Below are positions 17,650 to 26,078 of a stretch of 64,000 nucleotides of DNA, piece after piece (position 1 is the stretch's first letter; the number at the start of each line of letters is the position of its first letter). This stretch comes from JAFGGG01 sp964634205 (lineage in GTDB: Bacteria > Spirochaetota > Spirochaetia > SZUA-6 > RPPD01). Location: positions 55,789 through 119,788 of the forward strand of contig CAZWKE010000006.1 in assembly GCA_964634205.1 (NCBI GenBank). Direction: 5' to 3'. The notes under the pieces were generated by a model. It saw only the letters and a list, made by a program, of their open reading frames with translations. It did no database searches and had not been told where the DNA came from. A program made the translations under genes and the position numbers.

Positions 17650-19047
17650 ATGAAAAAACGCACGCTTGCCGCAGGACTTTTTTTCAGCATACTGCTGATT
17701 TCCCTGTACAGTCAGGAAACGGAAACCATCCCCGTTGACAAGGAAACGCAATGGATTGTGGGGTTTACCGCCCTGGAAGGCATACATCTTTCAACGGAAA
17801 ACCTGTACCTGACCCACAGTATCCCGCTTATTTTTAAGGAAAAACTCCAGTCCGTACGTACCCACACATTTGCTTCCGGGGAAATTATCGACTACCGCAG
17901 GTTTATCATTAAACAGGCGCTGACCCAGGCCATTCAGGAGTTGATTTCATTGCAGAAACAACGTGATCAGGAGTTGTTTACCCAAAAGAAGGAGTATGAA
18001 AAGCAAAAGGCGGTGGAGAATTTTGAAAAGCAGATTGAAGAGAAAAAACAACGCATCACCTATTTGCGAAATCTTGATCCGAAGCTGATTGAGTTTCCTG
18101 AGAGTAAACCCATTCTGTACAAGGACGACAATGGCAAACTGTTTGCCCCCCCGAAGTTTTCCGCCCTGCAGTATGCCGAGGAAAAGGGTGTACATGTGCT
18201 GATCTGGGGCAGCTTGGAGGAGGTACAGAACTTTCTTTATCTGGAAATCAACGTATTCGATCGCGTACTGGAAAAAACCATCTTTACCTATAAGGAAGGC
18301 GGCAGCCGCGAAGATCTTTACAAATACTTCGGAGACGCGGTTAATAAGATTACCACCCTACTCCTGGGCCGGGAATGGGCGTCACTACTGGTCAGCGCCA
18401 AGCCGCAAAACGCGTATATCAAAATAAATGATGAGTTCAAGGGATTGGGAAGTGTGGAGCTGCGGTATATGCAGCCGGGGAAGGTTAAAATCGAGGTTTC
18501 CTCTCCCGGTTTTAAAAGCGAGGAAAAGGAGGTTGAACTGTCACCGCATCAGTCAGCGGAATATGATTTCGCGCTTGAGCAAAGCCGGCAGGAGGATGTG
18601 TTTATCGAAACCTATCCGCAGGGTGCAAATGTCTATATTGATTCGTTATGGGTGGGAAAAACACCGCTCATCATTGAAAAACCGTTTGTGATGAGCAAGC
18701 TGTTGCTGAAAAAGAAGGATTACGGGGATTATTTTACCCGGATTGGACCGGGCAGTCCCGGGCGTATTGAAATAGGGCTTTTAAAAAGTTATATTGATCC
18801 TACTGAATATCAGGAAAAAATGGCGCTTAATTTTTATAATTCGTTTGGGGCTTTTCTGATATCATTACCCTTTACGTTATTCAGTTTCGGTTTGTACTAC
18901 GATTATGCAAACGCGGGGTTTAATGAAGAAAGCAGAATTTTCTTTTATACCTACCGTTGGGGTGTTTTTATAAATTGTGTTTTATTCGCCAGAACGATTT
19001 ATGATTTGATTTTATACATCCGTGCAGGGGACAGACCGCAGGGATAA
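17650..19047 (+). CDS. PEGA-domain protein with signal peptide and C-terminal membrane helices
   Basis: The 465 residues start with a signal peptide (MKKRTLAAGLFFSILLISLYSQ). A coiled-coil stretch (about 95-135) is followed by a region resembling a periplasmic GNA1162/CsgG-like strand set (VHVLIWGSLEEVQNFLYLEI). Two PEGA-type repeats follow (LLVSAKPQNAYIKINDEFKG and FIETYPQGANVYIDSLWVG), and two membrane helices lie near the C-terminus (FGAFLISLPFTLFSFGLYY; WGVFINCVLFARTIYDLILY). PEGA domains are common in envelope proteins. It is the first gene before ftsY (22-base gap) and probably shares its transcript. The function is unknown. Confidence 0.85.
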   Translation: MKKRTLAAGLFFSILLISLYSQETETIPVDKETQWIVGFTALEGIHLSTENLYLTHSIPLIFKEKLQSVRTHTFASGEIIDYRRFIIKQALTQAIQELISLQKQRDQELFTQKKEYEKQKAVENFEKQIEEKKQRITYLRNLDPKLIEFPESKPILYKDDNGKLFAPPKFSALQYAEEKGVHVLIWGSLEEVQNFLYLEINVFDRVLEKTIFTYKEGGSREDLYKYFGDAVNKITTLLLGREWASLLVSAKPQNAYIKINDEFKGLGSVELRYMQPGKVKIEVSSPGFKSEEKEVELSPHQSAEYDFALEQSRQEDVFIETYPQGANVYIDSLWVGKTPLIIEKPFVMSKLLLKKKDYGDYFTRIGPGSPGRIEIGLLKSYIDPTEYQEKMALNFYNSFGAFLISLPFTLFSFGLYYDYANAGFNEESRIFFYTYRWGVFINCVLFARTIYDLILYIRAGDRPQG

Positions 19048-19069
19048 TATTCGGATAGAAGAGGAAACA

Positions 19070-19948
19070 ATGGCACAGAGATTACAACTGGGAAAACGCT
19101 TGAAAGCTCTGTTTGGCAGGGGAAGGGCGGATGAGGAGTTTTTTGAGGAATTGGAAGAACTGCTTTTGCAGGCGGATATCGGCCCGCAGGTCACCATGGA
19201 GCTTGCGGACGAACTGCGCCGGGCAATCAAGCAGGAACGACTGAAAAAGGCGGATGAGTTTATTGCCGAGTTAAAAAAGATCATGGGAACTATTATTAGA
19301 ACAACACGGATCAAGCTTGAACCGGATAAACTGAATATTTTTCTGGTCTTGGGCGTCAACGGTGTGGGTAAAACCACGTCCATCGCCAAACTGGCGCATT
19401 ACCTGCGGGGATTCCCCGGTAAGCCGGACATTATGCTTGCGGCAGCCGATACCTTCAGGGCCGCAGCCGTCGATCAACTGAAATTATGGGGCCAACGGCT
19501 TGCGTTAAAGGTTATTCACCAGGCACCGGGAGCTGACCCGGGCGCCGTGGTCTTTGATTCCATCGATGCCGCGCTGGCAAGAAAATCACAGGCACTGCTT
19601 ATTGATACTTCGGGGAGAATGCATAATAAGGAAAATCTGGTACGGGAACTTTCAAAAATCGATAAGATTGTCGGCGGGAAACTCGGCGGCAACAGGTATC
19701 ATAAACTGCTGGTCATAGACGCAACAACCGGGCAGAACGCCCTGCGCCAGGCCGAGGTGTTTCACCAGGTGCTTACTATTGACAGTGTGATGCTTGCCAA
19801 GTATGATTCGGCGGCAAAAGGCGGTATGGTTGTGTCACTCTGCAGACAGCTGGGGCTGGCCTTTTCTTTTCTCGGTATTGGTGAAAAACCGGAAGACCTG
19901 CGGGTGTTTGATACGGCTTTTTATCTCGACTCACTTCTGGGCGGTTGA
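19070..19948 (+). CDS. ftsY: Signal recognition particle receptor FtsY
   Basis: FtsY is the SRP receptor GTPase that docks ribosome-nascent chains at the membrane. ATG 19070 is chosen because GAGGAAA precedes it; an upstream GTG at 19022 would overlap the previous gene without a good site. The 292-residue product is a short form without the acidic A domain: a four-helix N domain, then the G domain with GVNGVGKTT (95-103), DTFRAAAVDQL and DTSGR (179-183). The guanine-specificity motif reads AKYD (243-246) where TKLD is the rule. The Lys and Asp are kept, but Thr to Ala is unusual. The stop overlaps the next ATG (TGATG). Confidence 0.95.
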   Translation: MAQRLQLGKRLKALFGRGRADEEFFEELEELLLQADIGPQVTMELADELRRAIKQERLKKADEFIAELKKIMGTIIRTTRIKLEPDKLNIFLVLGVNGVGKTTSIAKLAHYLRGFPGKPDIMLAAADTFRAAAVDQLKLWGQRLALKVIHQAPGADPGAVVFDSIDAALARKSQALLIDTSGRMHNKENLVRELSKIDKIVGGKLGGNRYHKLLVIDATTGQNALRQAEVFHQVLTIDSVMLAKYDSAAKGGMVVSLCRQLGLAFSFLGIGEKPEDLRVFDTAFYLDSLLGG

Positions 19949-21042
19949 TGAAGGGATTGTATGTTCTCATACTATTGCTGGTGCTGGCATCCCCGGCCTT
20001 TTCCGATATTGAATACTTCAGATCAGACGATATCGGAATAACCCTGGAAAAGATCGACTGGTATCGCGTCGATGAGTTTGAGTATGTGGTTACCCTGGAA
20101 GCCAGGGGCAGTACGCACATCAAACGTCTTTTAAAAAACCAGGTGGAGATTAAGCGCTGGGAAACCGTGTATGACAAACGGCGGCGAAAGCTCCAAGAGT
20201 CGGAATATGACGACAATAAACTTGTGTCGGTACTGTTGTACAACAAAAACGGCGGTATTGCAGAGGAACGCCTTTATTCTGACAACGAATTGACTGAAAA
20301 GAAATTGTATTATTATTCCCGACGCGGCCTGTCAAAGGTGGAAACCTTCGACAAGGACCGGAAGCTTCTTTATGAGGATTACTATACACTTAGCCGCATG
20401 GGAAGGCTGCGCAGTGTCATTCGTATCTGGCCCAACGGCAATATGCGGATTTCCCGCTTTGAATACGGCAGCGGTGTTTTGGTTGAACAACGGGAATATC
20501 TTGATGAAAGGCTGTATATTACACGGTTCGACAGAGCGGGCAGGGTGATAGACTGGGAGCAGTGGAAGGACGAAACACTTGAAAAATCACGGGTGGTTGT
20601 CTATAACCCGGAGACCGGGAAGATTACACGCGAGGAAGAGGCGGATCATCTGAACAATACCGGTGTGGTGCGTATATACGATAAAGAGGGTAAGTTGTTA
20701 AGCGAGGAGGCTACGGGAGACACACGCAAAGCTTCAACGGTGAGTTTTGAGTATGATTCCCGCGGACGACTCAGTATCAAACGGGTAAAGGGCCCGTTGG
20801 GGATAGAGGAATGGAGATATTTTTATGATGATTCCGACAAACTGGTCAAAGAGGAATACTGGCGCAGGGGGTTCCATGAAAAAACAACCTATTATACCGG
20901 GGAAGGTAGTTACTATGAGGAAATATACCGTGATAATGAAGTGTTTTTGCGTGTATACTATAAGAATGACAAAAAGGTAAAAGAAGAGTTTATTGTGGAC
21001 GGGAAAGTGGAAAAAACACGTGAGTTTGGGGAAAACCAGTGA
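19948..21042 (+). CDS. Secreted protein with YwqK/MORN-like repeats
   Basis: The 364-residue product has a signal peptide (MKGLYVLILLLVLASPAFS) and then a regular series of short beta-hairpin repeats of the Y-D-x-x-G-K/R-L type (YDSRGRLSIKRV, YDKEGKLLSEE, FDRAGRVIDWEQ, YNPETGKITREE), as in YwqK/MORN-like or RHS-like repeat proteins. The usual database label 'YwqK family antitoxin' would be misleading, since there is no toxin gene nearby and the protein is exported. It sits between ftsY and lolC, overlapping both (TGATG and GTGA), so a job in envelope or lipoprotein biogenesis is suggested by position only. Confidence 0.8.
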   Translation: MKGLYVLILLLVLASPAFSDIEYFRSDDIGITLEKIDWYRVDEFEYVVTLEARGSTHIKRLLKNQVEIKRWETVYDKRRRKLQESEYDDNKLVSVLLYNKNGGIAEERLYSDNELTEKKLYYYSRRGLSKVETFDKDRKLLYEDYYTLSRMGRLRSVIRIWPNGNMRISRFEYGSGVLVEQREYLDERLYITRFDRAGRVIDWEQWKDETLEKSRVVVYNPETGKITREEEADHLNNTGVVRIYDKEGKLLSEEATGDTRKASTVSFEYDSRGRLSIKRVKGPLGIEEWRYFYDDSDKLVKEEYWRRGFHEKTTYYTGEGSYYEEIYRDNEVFLRVYYKNDKKVKEEFIVDGKVEKTREFGENQ

Positions 21043-22388
21043 AATTGAGATATATATTTTTTACTTCATTACGCTATTTTAAGGCCAGGCGAAAAAGCAA
21101 GGGGTTCGCCTCCTCTCTGCTTTCAATTCTGGGTGTAACGGTCGGGGTGATGACGCTTACCGGGGTGTTGGCGGTAATGAACGGGTTCCAACTCAATTAT
21201 ATTAATAATATCCTTGAGATCAGCTCATATCATATCCAGATTTCCGCCAAAGAGGGGACTGCCCTGAGTCAAGAAAAGGTACAAGCGATCCGGAATATCC
21301 CTCAGGTAACCACCGTTATCCCCTTTTCCGAGGAGCAGGTACTTATTGAAGGGTATACGCATCAACTTCAGGGGGGTATGGTGCGGGGAGTGCCCGTCGA
21401 TATTCTGAAACGCGACCGGGCGTTTAAAAAAAGATTGTTCGGCCAGACAACCTTGAATGATGCACAAGTGGAAAGCGAGTTTGACATTTCCAAACCGTAT
21501 TCCGTGGTCATCGGTACGGTGCTGGCCAGCCAGTTGCGGGTAGAGGAGGGCGATTATATTACCCTTACCTCGGTTTCAGACCTTACCGGCACCACTTCGG
21601 AAACCGAGGAAAAACACTTTCTGGTAACGGGGATTTTTAAAAGCGGGTATAATGAGATCGATAAAAACATCCTGTTTATTTCTTTGCAGACCGCTGCCAA
21701 GTTTTTCCCCGAGGCACTTAAACGTGGCTCCCTTTCTTTAAGCTACGGCGTAAAGCTCAAGGACCGTTTTGCGGATCAAAGTGTAAAGAGAGAGATCGAA
21801 CAAATAATCGGCAGTCCGGCTTTTCGGGTGGAGACCTGGAGAGAGTTCAACAAGGGATTTTTCGGGGCTTTGTTAATGGAAAAAATCATGATGATGGTAT
21901 TGGTCGGCCTTATTTTTATCGTGGTAGGCTTTAACATTCTCAACTCGTTGCGGAGGATGGTGCACGAAAGAATCGAGGAGATCGGTATCCTAAAGGCCAT
22001 CGGCTCCTCTCCGGGGGAGATCCAGTCTATCTTTGTGTTTGAGGGGTTCCTGATCGGGTTCTTGGGAGGACTCCTGGGAATGATTCTGGGTCTGCTTGTT
22101 GCCAACCATATTAATGGAATATTCGATCTTTTTGTCACCGTTATCAATACCTGCATAGAAGCACTGGAATACGTATTGACCCCTTTTACCGGTAACATAC
22201 GACTTGGACGGGTTATCTCACCGTTTTCTCCCACAGTGTTTTATTTAAAGGAAGTACCAAGCCGGGTGTTGTTTCCGGAATCCATACTGATATTTCTTTT
22301 CGCCCTGCTGTCGTCCATTGGGGCGGCCTTCATTGCTTCACGGAAAGTGGCAAGAGTAAAACCTATGAAAGTATTGAGGTATGAATAA
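21039..22388 (+). CDS. lolC: Lipoprotein-releasing ABC transporter permease (LolC/LolE family)
   Basis: One of two permeases of the LolCDE exporter that releases lipoproteins from the inner membrane. The start is GTG 21039, overlapping the previous stop. The 449 residues have the MacB/LolC layout: an N-terminal helix (about 25-48, SLLSILGVTVGVMTLTGVLA), a large periplasmic domain, then three helices in the C-terminal third with the FtsX-type motif (MVLVGLIFIVVGFNILNSL ... EIGILKAIGSSPGEI). It overlaps lolD by eight bases. Which permease is LolC and which LolE cannot be decided by eye. Confidence 0.92.
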   Translation: MKLRYIFFTSLRYFKARRKSKGFASSLLSILGVTVGVMTLTGVLAVMNGFQLNYINNILEISSYHIQISAKEGTALSQEKVQAIRNIPQVTTVIPFSEEQVLIEGYTHQLQGGMVRGVPVDILKRDRAFKKRLFGQTTLNDAQVESEFDISKPYSVVIGTVLASQLRVEEGDYITLTSVSDLTGTTSETEEKHFLVTGIFKSGYNEIDKNILFISLQTAAKFFPEALKRGSLSLSYGVKLKDRFADQSVKREIEQIIGSPAFRVETWREFNKGFFGALLMEKIMMMVLVGLIFIVVGFNILNSLRRMVHERIEEIGILKAIGSSPGEIQSIFVFEGFLIGFLGGLLGMILGLLVANHINGIFDLFVTVINTCIEALEYVLTPFTGNIRLGRVISPFSPTVFYLKEVPSRVLFPESILIFLFALLSSIGAAFIASRKVARVKPMKVLRYE

Positions 22389-23067
22389 TAGTATGTGTCT
22401 GGTTACATTGAGTGAGGTAAAAAAGATCTATCACACGAGTGCCGAAAATCTGGAGGTTCTGAAAGCCGTCGATCTTACGGTTGATGAGGGGACCACGGTG
22501 CTGATTACCGGAGAAAGTGGATCAGGGAAAAGCACCCTGCTCAATATGATCGGTGGATTGGATGAGGTAAGCGGGGGGGAGATCAGTGTCGGCGGTGTAG
22601 TCATAACGGGGTTAAATGAGTATGAGCTTACCGATTACCGTAACAGGATTATCGGGTTTATCTTTCAGTTTCACTACCTGTTGAAAGATTTTACCGCCCT
22701 GGAAAACGTGATGCTTCCCTGTGTTATTGCCGACCTGCCGTTAAAAGAGGCCAGAAGCAAGGCTTTAGAGTTTCTTGGTGACGTGGGGCTTGAAAAGCGT
22801 AAGGATCATTACCCGTCGGAACTCTCAGGCGGCGAACGGCAGCGGGTTGCGGTGGCCAGGGCCCTGATAAACAGTCCGAAACTGATTCTGGCCGATGAGC
22901 CGACCGGAAATCTGGATGAGAAGAACTCAGAAATCGTCCTCAATCTGCTGTTTGAATTGGTAGGTCGTTATAATAAAACCATGGTCATGGCAACCCATGA
23001 TACGGGAATAATCCAGCGCGGTCACAAAAGTTATCTGTTGGAGCACGGGGTGTTAAAAAATCGATGA
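22381..23067 (+). CDS. lolD: Lipoprotein-releasing ABC transporter ATPase LolD
   Basis: The 228-residue ATPase powers lipoprotein release. All ABC motifs are intact: Walker A GESGSGKST, Q-loop FIFQFHYLL, signature LSGGERQR, Walker B LILADEPTGNLD and H-loop ATHD. The size and ADEPTGNLD are typical of the LolD/MacB group. ATG 22381 overlaps the end of lolC; a second ATG at 22393 is possible. Its stop overlaps the lolE ATG. Confidence 0.95.
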   Translation: MNNSMCLVTLSEVKKIYHTSAENLEVLKAVDLTVDEGTTVLITGESGSGKSTLLNMIGGLDEVSGGEISVGGVVITGLNEYELTDYRNRIIGFIFQFHYLLKDFTALENVMLPCVIADLPLKEARSKALEFLGDVGLEKRKDHYPSELSGGERQRVAVARALINSPKLILADEPTGNLDEKNSEIVLNLLFELVGRYNKTMVMATHDTGIIQRGHKSYLLEHGVLKNR

Positions 23068-24398
23068 GCATTAAAACCGCACTGCTATTCAGTTTGAACA
23101 TCTTTCGCAGCAGGAACAAGGGGAGTAATGAGTTCCGGCATCATATGTTGAGCTCCATTCTGGGAATTGCACTCAGCCTGATTCCGGTCATTGTGGTGTT
23201 GGAAGCGGCCTCCGGCATGATTGAAGGAATCACCGCGCGTTTTATCGAGTTTGACACCTTCCATTTTCAGGCACAAATATTTGCCGATCTGAATAAAAAG
23301 GAGACGGACTCGATTTTAAAGGATATCAAGGCCGTCCCCGAGGTAACAAGCGTCATAGTGGAAAGACAGGGGTTGGGTCTTATTTTTTCCGGAAGTAAAA
23401 AAGATATTGTAAACGTGCGCGCGGTTCCCGCGAATCTCTATACAACGGATCCGGGTTTCAGAAAGTATTTTAAACTGACCGAGGGTTCATTTGGACTGGA
23501 TCAAAAAAAATCCGTCATTGTCGGCAGGCCCCTGGCCCGGGAGCTTGGTCTTACGGTCGGTGATACCCTTAAAATACTGACCTACAATTCTGAACAGAGA
23601 GACGGTAGCCTGCGTGTTGTGCCCAGGCCGAACCGGCTGAAAATAGTAGGGATTTATACCATCGGCTACGAGGAACTGGATAAGGCGGCGGTATTTGTTT
23701 CATCCGAGACCGGGGAACACATGCTGGCCTTTAATCAATCCGAAGAATACCTGAAAATAAAGGTTACTGATCCTTTTAAGCATTATCGCGTTCTTGGAAA
23801 AAAAATCCAGGCGAGTATGCAAAATAATCCGAACATCGGGAGCGTCAATTCATGGTATGCCATGAAAGAAAACCACTACAAAGCCTATGAAACCACCAAA
23901 TGGTTGTTGTTGTTTATTATGATGCTTATTGTGGTGGTGGCGGCGGTGAATATTTCATCGTCCATGGTGATGGTAGTGATGGACAAAATTCAGGAGATCG
24001 GCATCCTAAAGAGTATGGGCGCCGGTCCGGGAACGGTTACCCTCTCATTCACGATTGTGGGGTTCGTAAGCGGTTTTATCGGTACGATAGTCGGCAGCCT
24101 GATCGGACTGCTGATCGCGGTGAATATCAATGAGGTGATCAGCGGTATCGAGGCGGTCATCAACTATTCACTGGTGTTTATCGGAATTATCATACGCCCT
24201 TTTGCCGGCACCCAGCATTTTGACCATATTTACCTGCTGAATCCCGAGTTTTACCTGGAAAAAATACCCATCCGCCTGGAGTTCAATTATATGGCGATTA
24301 TCGGGTTTTCAACCCTATTGCTGTCCGTCTGCTTTTCTTATTTCCCGGCGCGAATGGCGGGTAAGATCAAGCCTCTGGAAGTAATCCGCAAATATTAA
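23064..24398 (+). CDS. lolE: Lipoprotein-releasing ABC transporter permease (LolE/LolC family)
   Basis: The second permease of the Lol exporter, 444 residues, with the same layout as the 21039 gene: an N-terminal helix (about 28-50), a large periplasmic domain, and three C-terminal helices with EIGILKSMGAGPGTV, the FtsX-family cytoplasmic coupling motif. Two different permeases plus LolD means a heteromeric LolCDE, as in Gram-negative bacteria, in line with the many predicted lipoproteins here. It is the last gene of the run that begins at the 17608 promoter. Confidence 0.92.
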   Translation: MSIKTALLFSLNIFRSRNKGSNEFRHHMLSSILGIALSLIPVIVVLEAASGMIEGITARFIEFDTFHFQAQIFADLNKKETDSILKDIKAVPEVTSVIVERQGLGLIFSGSKKDIVNVRAVPANLYTTDPGFRKYFKLTEGSFGLDQKKSVIVGRPLARELGLTVGDTLKILTYNSEQRDGSLRVVPRPNRLKIVGIYTIGYEELDKAAVFVSSETGEHMLAFNQSEEYLKIKVTDPFKHYRVLGKKIQASMQNNPNIGSVNSWYAMKENHYKAYETTKWLLLFIMMLIVVVAAVNISSSMVMVVMDKIQEIGILKSMGAGPGTVTLSFTIVGFVSGFIGTIVGSLIGLLIAVNINEVISGIEAVINYSLVFIGIIIRPFAGTQHFDHIYLLNPEFYLEKIPIRLEFNYMAIIGFSTLLLSVCFSYFPARMAGKIKPLEVIRKY

Positions 24399-24499
24399 CG
24401 ATTACCTCTTGCAGGGCTGAACATAAATAGTTACTTTTAAGAGAATATTTTATTATATTTTTTTATAAAAATTCATATACTTAATACTAGGAAGAAAAA

Positions 24500-25006
24500 A
24501 TGACGTGCGAGATTTGTTGCATCCGGGATGCGGTATTTCATATTAAGCAGATAGTGGGCAAAGAAGAGATAGAGCTTCATCTTTGCCAAAGCTGCGCCGC
24601 GGTACGGGGTATAAATACAATTAATGAGAATGAGGATTTTTCAATCGGGGAACTGCTTAATAACCTGATGGATATTAAATCCGGACTGAAAAAAGGCCCG
24701 GTAAAGACCGTTTGTCCAAAATGCAAGTTTACCTTTGATAAATTCAAAAAAACCGGACGCCTGGGGTGCAGTGAGTGTTTTACCGTGTTCTCAAAACAGA
24801 TCCGGGTGCTGATGCATAAGATGTTCGGCAGCATCTCACACAAAGGCAAGTATCCGTTAAAATTACAGGCGTATAAAATGTATGTTGATGATATTCAAAG
24901 CCTGAAAATCAAACTGGACGAGGCCCTGGAACGGGAGGATTATGAGGAGGCCGCGGTGTTGCGGGATAAGATAAAGGTGATGCAGGAAAAGGTCGGGGGC
25001 AGGTAA
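24500..25006 (+). CDS. mcsA: McsA, zinc-finger partner and activator of McsB
   Basis: McsA is a zinc-binding co-factor of the protein arginine kinase McsB and its link to ClpC. The 168 residues carry four CxxC pairs, CEIC (3-6), CQSC (about 29-32), CPKC (about 73-76) and CSEC (about 91-94), and a C-terminal UVR domain (LKIKLDEALEREDYEEAAVL RDKI). A Shine-Dalgarno AGGAAG lies 6 bases before the ATG. The 100-base AT-rich region upstream should hold the operon promoter. No ctsR gene is present next to it, unlike the Firmicute operon. Confidence 0.93.
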   Translation: MTCEICCIRDAVFHIKQIVGKEEIELHLCQSCAAVRGINTINENEDFSIGELLNNLMDIKSGLKKGPVKTVCPKCKFTFDKFKKTGRLGCSECFTVFSKQIRVLMHKMFGSISHKGKYPLKLQAYKMYVDDIQSLKIKLDEALEREDYEEAAVLRDKIKVMQEKVGGR

Positions 25007-25007
25007 G

Positions 25008-26078
25008 ATGGCACAGTCGGAACTTAATACAATAGGCACCTGGTTTGACCGAGAGGGACCGCAGGATGACGTGGTGATCTCCAGCCGGGTAAGATTATCA
25101 CGCAATCTGGCGGGGTTTTGTTTCCCGGGCGTACTTGCCTTTGACGAGGAAGAAAAGGTCAAAAATCTGGTCATTAATGCATTTTCCGCGCTAAAAGAAA
25201 AAGAAGATTTTTCGGTGTATCAGCTTGATTCCTTGAAACCGCTGTCACGCAAGCTGCTGCTGGAGAAGAACCTGATTACGCAAGAGTTTTCCATAGCCAA
25301 TAGTAAAGCGGTTGTGCTTAAGAAACGTAATGCAATGTGTGCTATGATTAATGAGACGGATCATCTGAAAATGGCTGATTTTAAGAGCGGGCTGGCATTA
25401 AAAGACGCATACAGGGAAGTGGATGCCCTGGACGTGGAGCTTGAGGCTAATCTGAACTATGCGGTATCCCTTGAATGGGGATATTTAAGCTCTTCCTTGA
25501 CCAACATCGGCACCGGAATGCGGGCATCACTTATGCTCCATCTGCCGGCGCTGGTTTCTACGTCACTGATATCCAAGGCTATTAAAACGATCGTGCAGTT
25601 GGGAGTGTCGATCAAGGGCTTTTTCAGTGACGGTCAGGATTCATTGGGAGATATTTATCAGATTTCCAACCAGGTTTCCCTGGGGGTGAGTGAAAAAGAA
25701 ATCATCGAAAACCTTGAAGACATCGCCGTTCAGTTAGTAAATTATGAGAGGAAGGCAAAAGAGGAAATGTTGAAGAAGGAGCGGGTGATGGTATTGGATA
25801 AGATTTACCGGGCTTTGGGTATTCTTCTCTACTGCAGAAGTATCACCGCCAAAGAAGCCATCGGATTGCTTTCTACATTAAGAACGGGACTGGCCTTGAA
25901 TTTACTGAAAGGGATTAGTATACATATGATAACGGCCTTGATTTTTAATATTCAAAAGTATCACATTATAAATATGCTTGGGGATGAAGAAGAGGTCGAT
26001 AATATGCTTGTGGATTTTACCAGGGCAAAACTTATCAGGGAACGACTTTCTACTTTGGAAATCAGCGGAGGAGAGTAA
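25008..26078 (+). CDS. mcsB: McsB-like protein of the phosphagen kinase family, active site degenerate
   Basis: McsB phosphorylates arginines of proteins and so marks them for ClpC-ClpP. The 356-residue product keeps the overall sequence (SSRVRLSRN at 25-33, GTGMRASLMLHLPALV, QISNQVSLG) and sits between mcsA and clpC. Five residues essential or conserved in this family are changed: NEEDH-R reads NETDHLK (Thr117, Lys121), CPTN-GT reads SLTNIGT (Ser163 for Cys), RG--GE reads KGFFSD (Lys203, Asp208). The arginine-phosphate pocket RDxxRA reads VDFTRA near the C-terminus. It may be a weak kinase or a pseudokinase adaptor. It starts one base after mcsA and overlaps the clpC ATG. Confidence 0.9.
   Translation: MAQSELNTIGTWFDREGPQDDVVISSRVRLSRNLAGFCFPGVLAFDEEEKVKNLVINAFSALKEKEDFSVYQLDSLKPLSRKLLLEKNLITQEFSIANSKAVVLKKRNAMCAMINETDHLKMADFKSGLALKDAYREVDALDVELEANLNYAVSLEWGYLSSSLTNIGTGMRASLMLHLPALVSTSLISKAIKTIVQLGVSIKGFFSDGQDSLGDIYQISNQVSLGVSEKEIIENLEDIAVQLVNYERKAKEEMLKKERVMVLDKIYRALGILLYCRSITAKEAIGLLSTLRTGLALNLLKGISIHMITALIFNIQKYHIINMLGDEEEVDNMLVDFTRAKLIRERLSTLEISGGE

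Noticed and set aside
19948..21042. Toxin-antitoxin function suggested by YwqK-like repeats
   Set aside because: The protein has a signal peptide and there is no toxin gene beside it; the repeats are a general fold.
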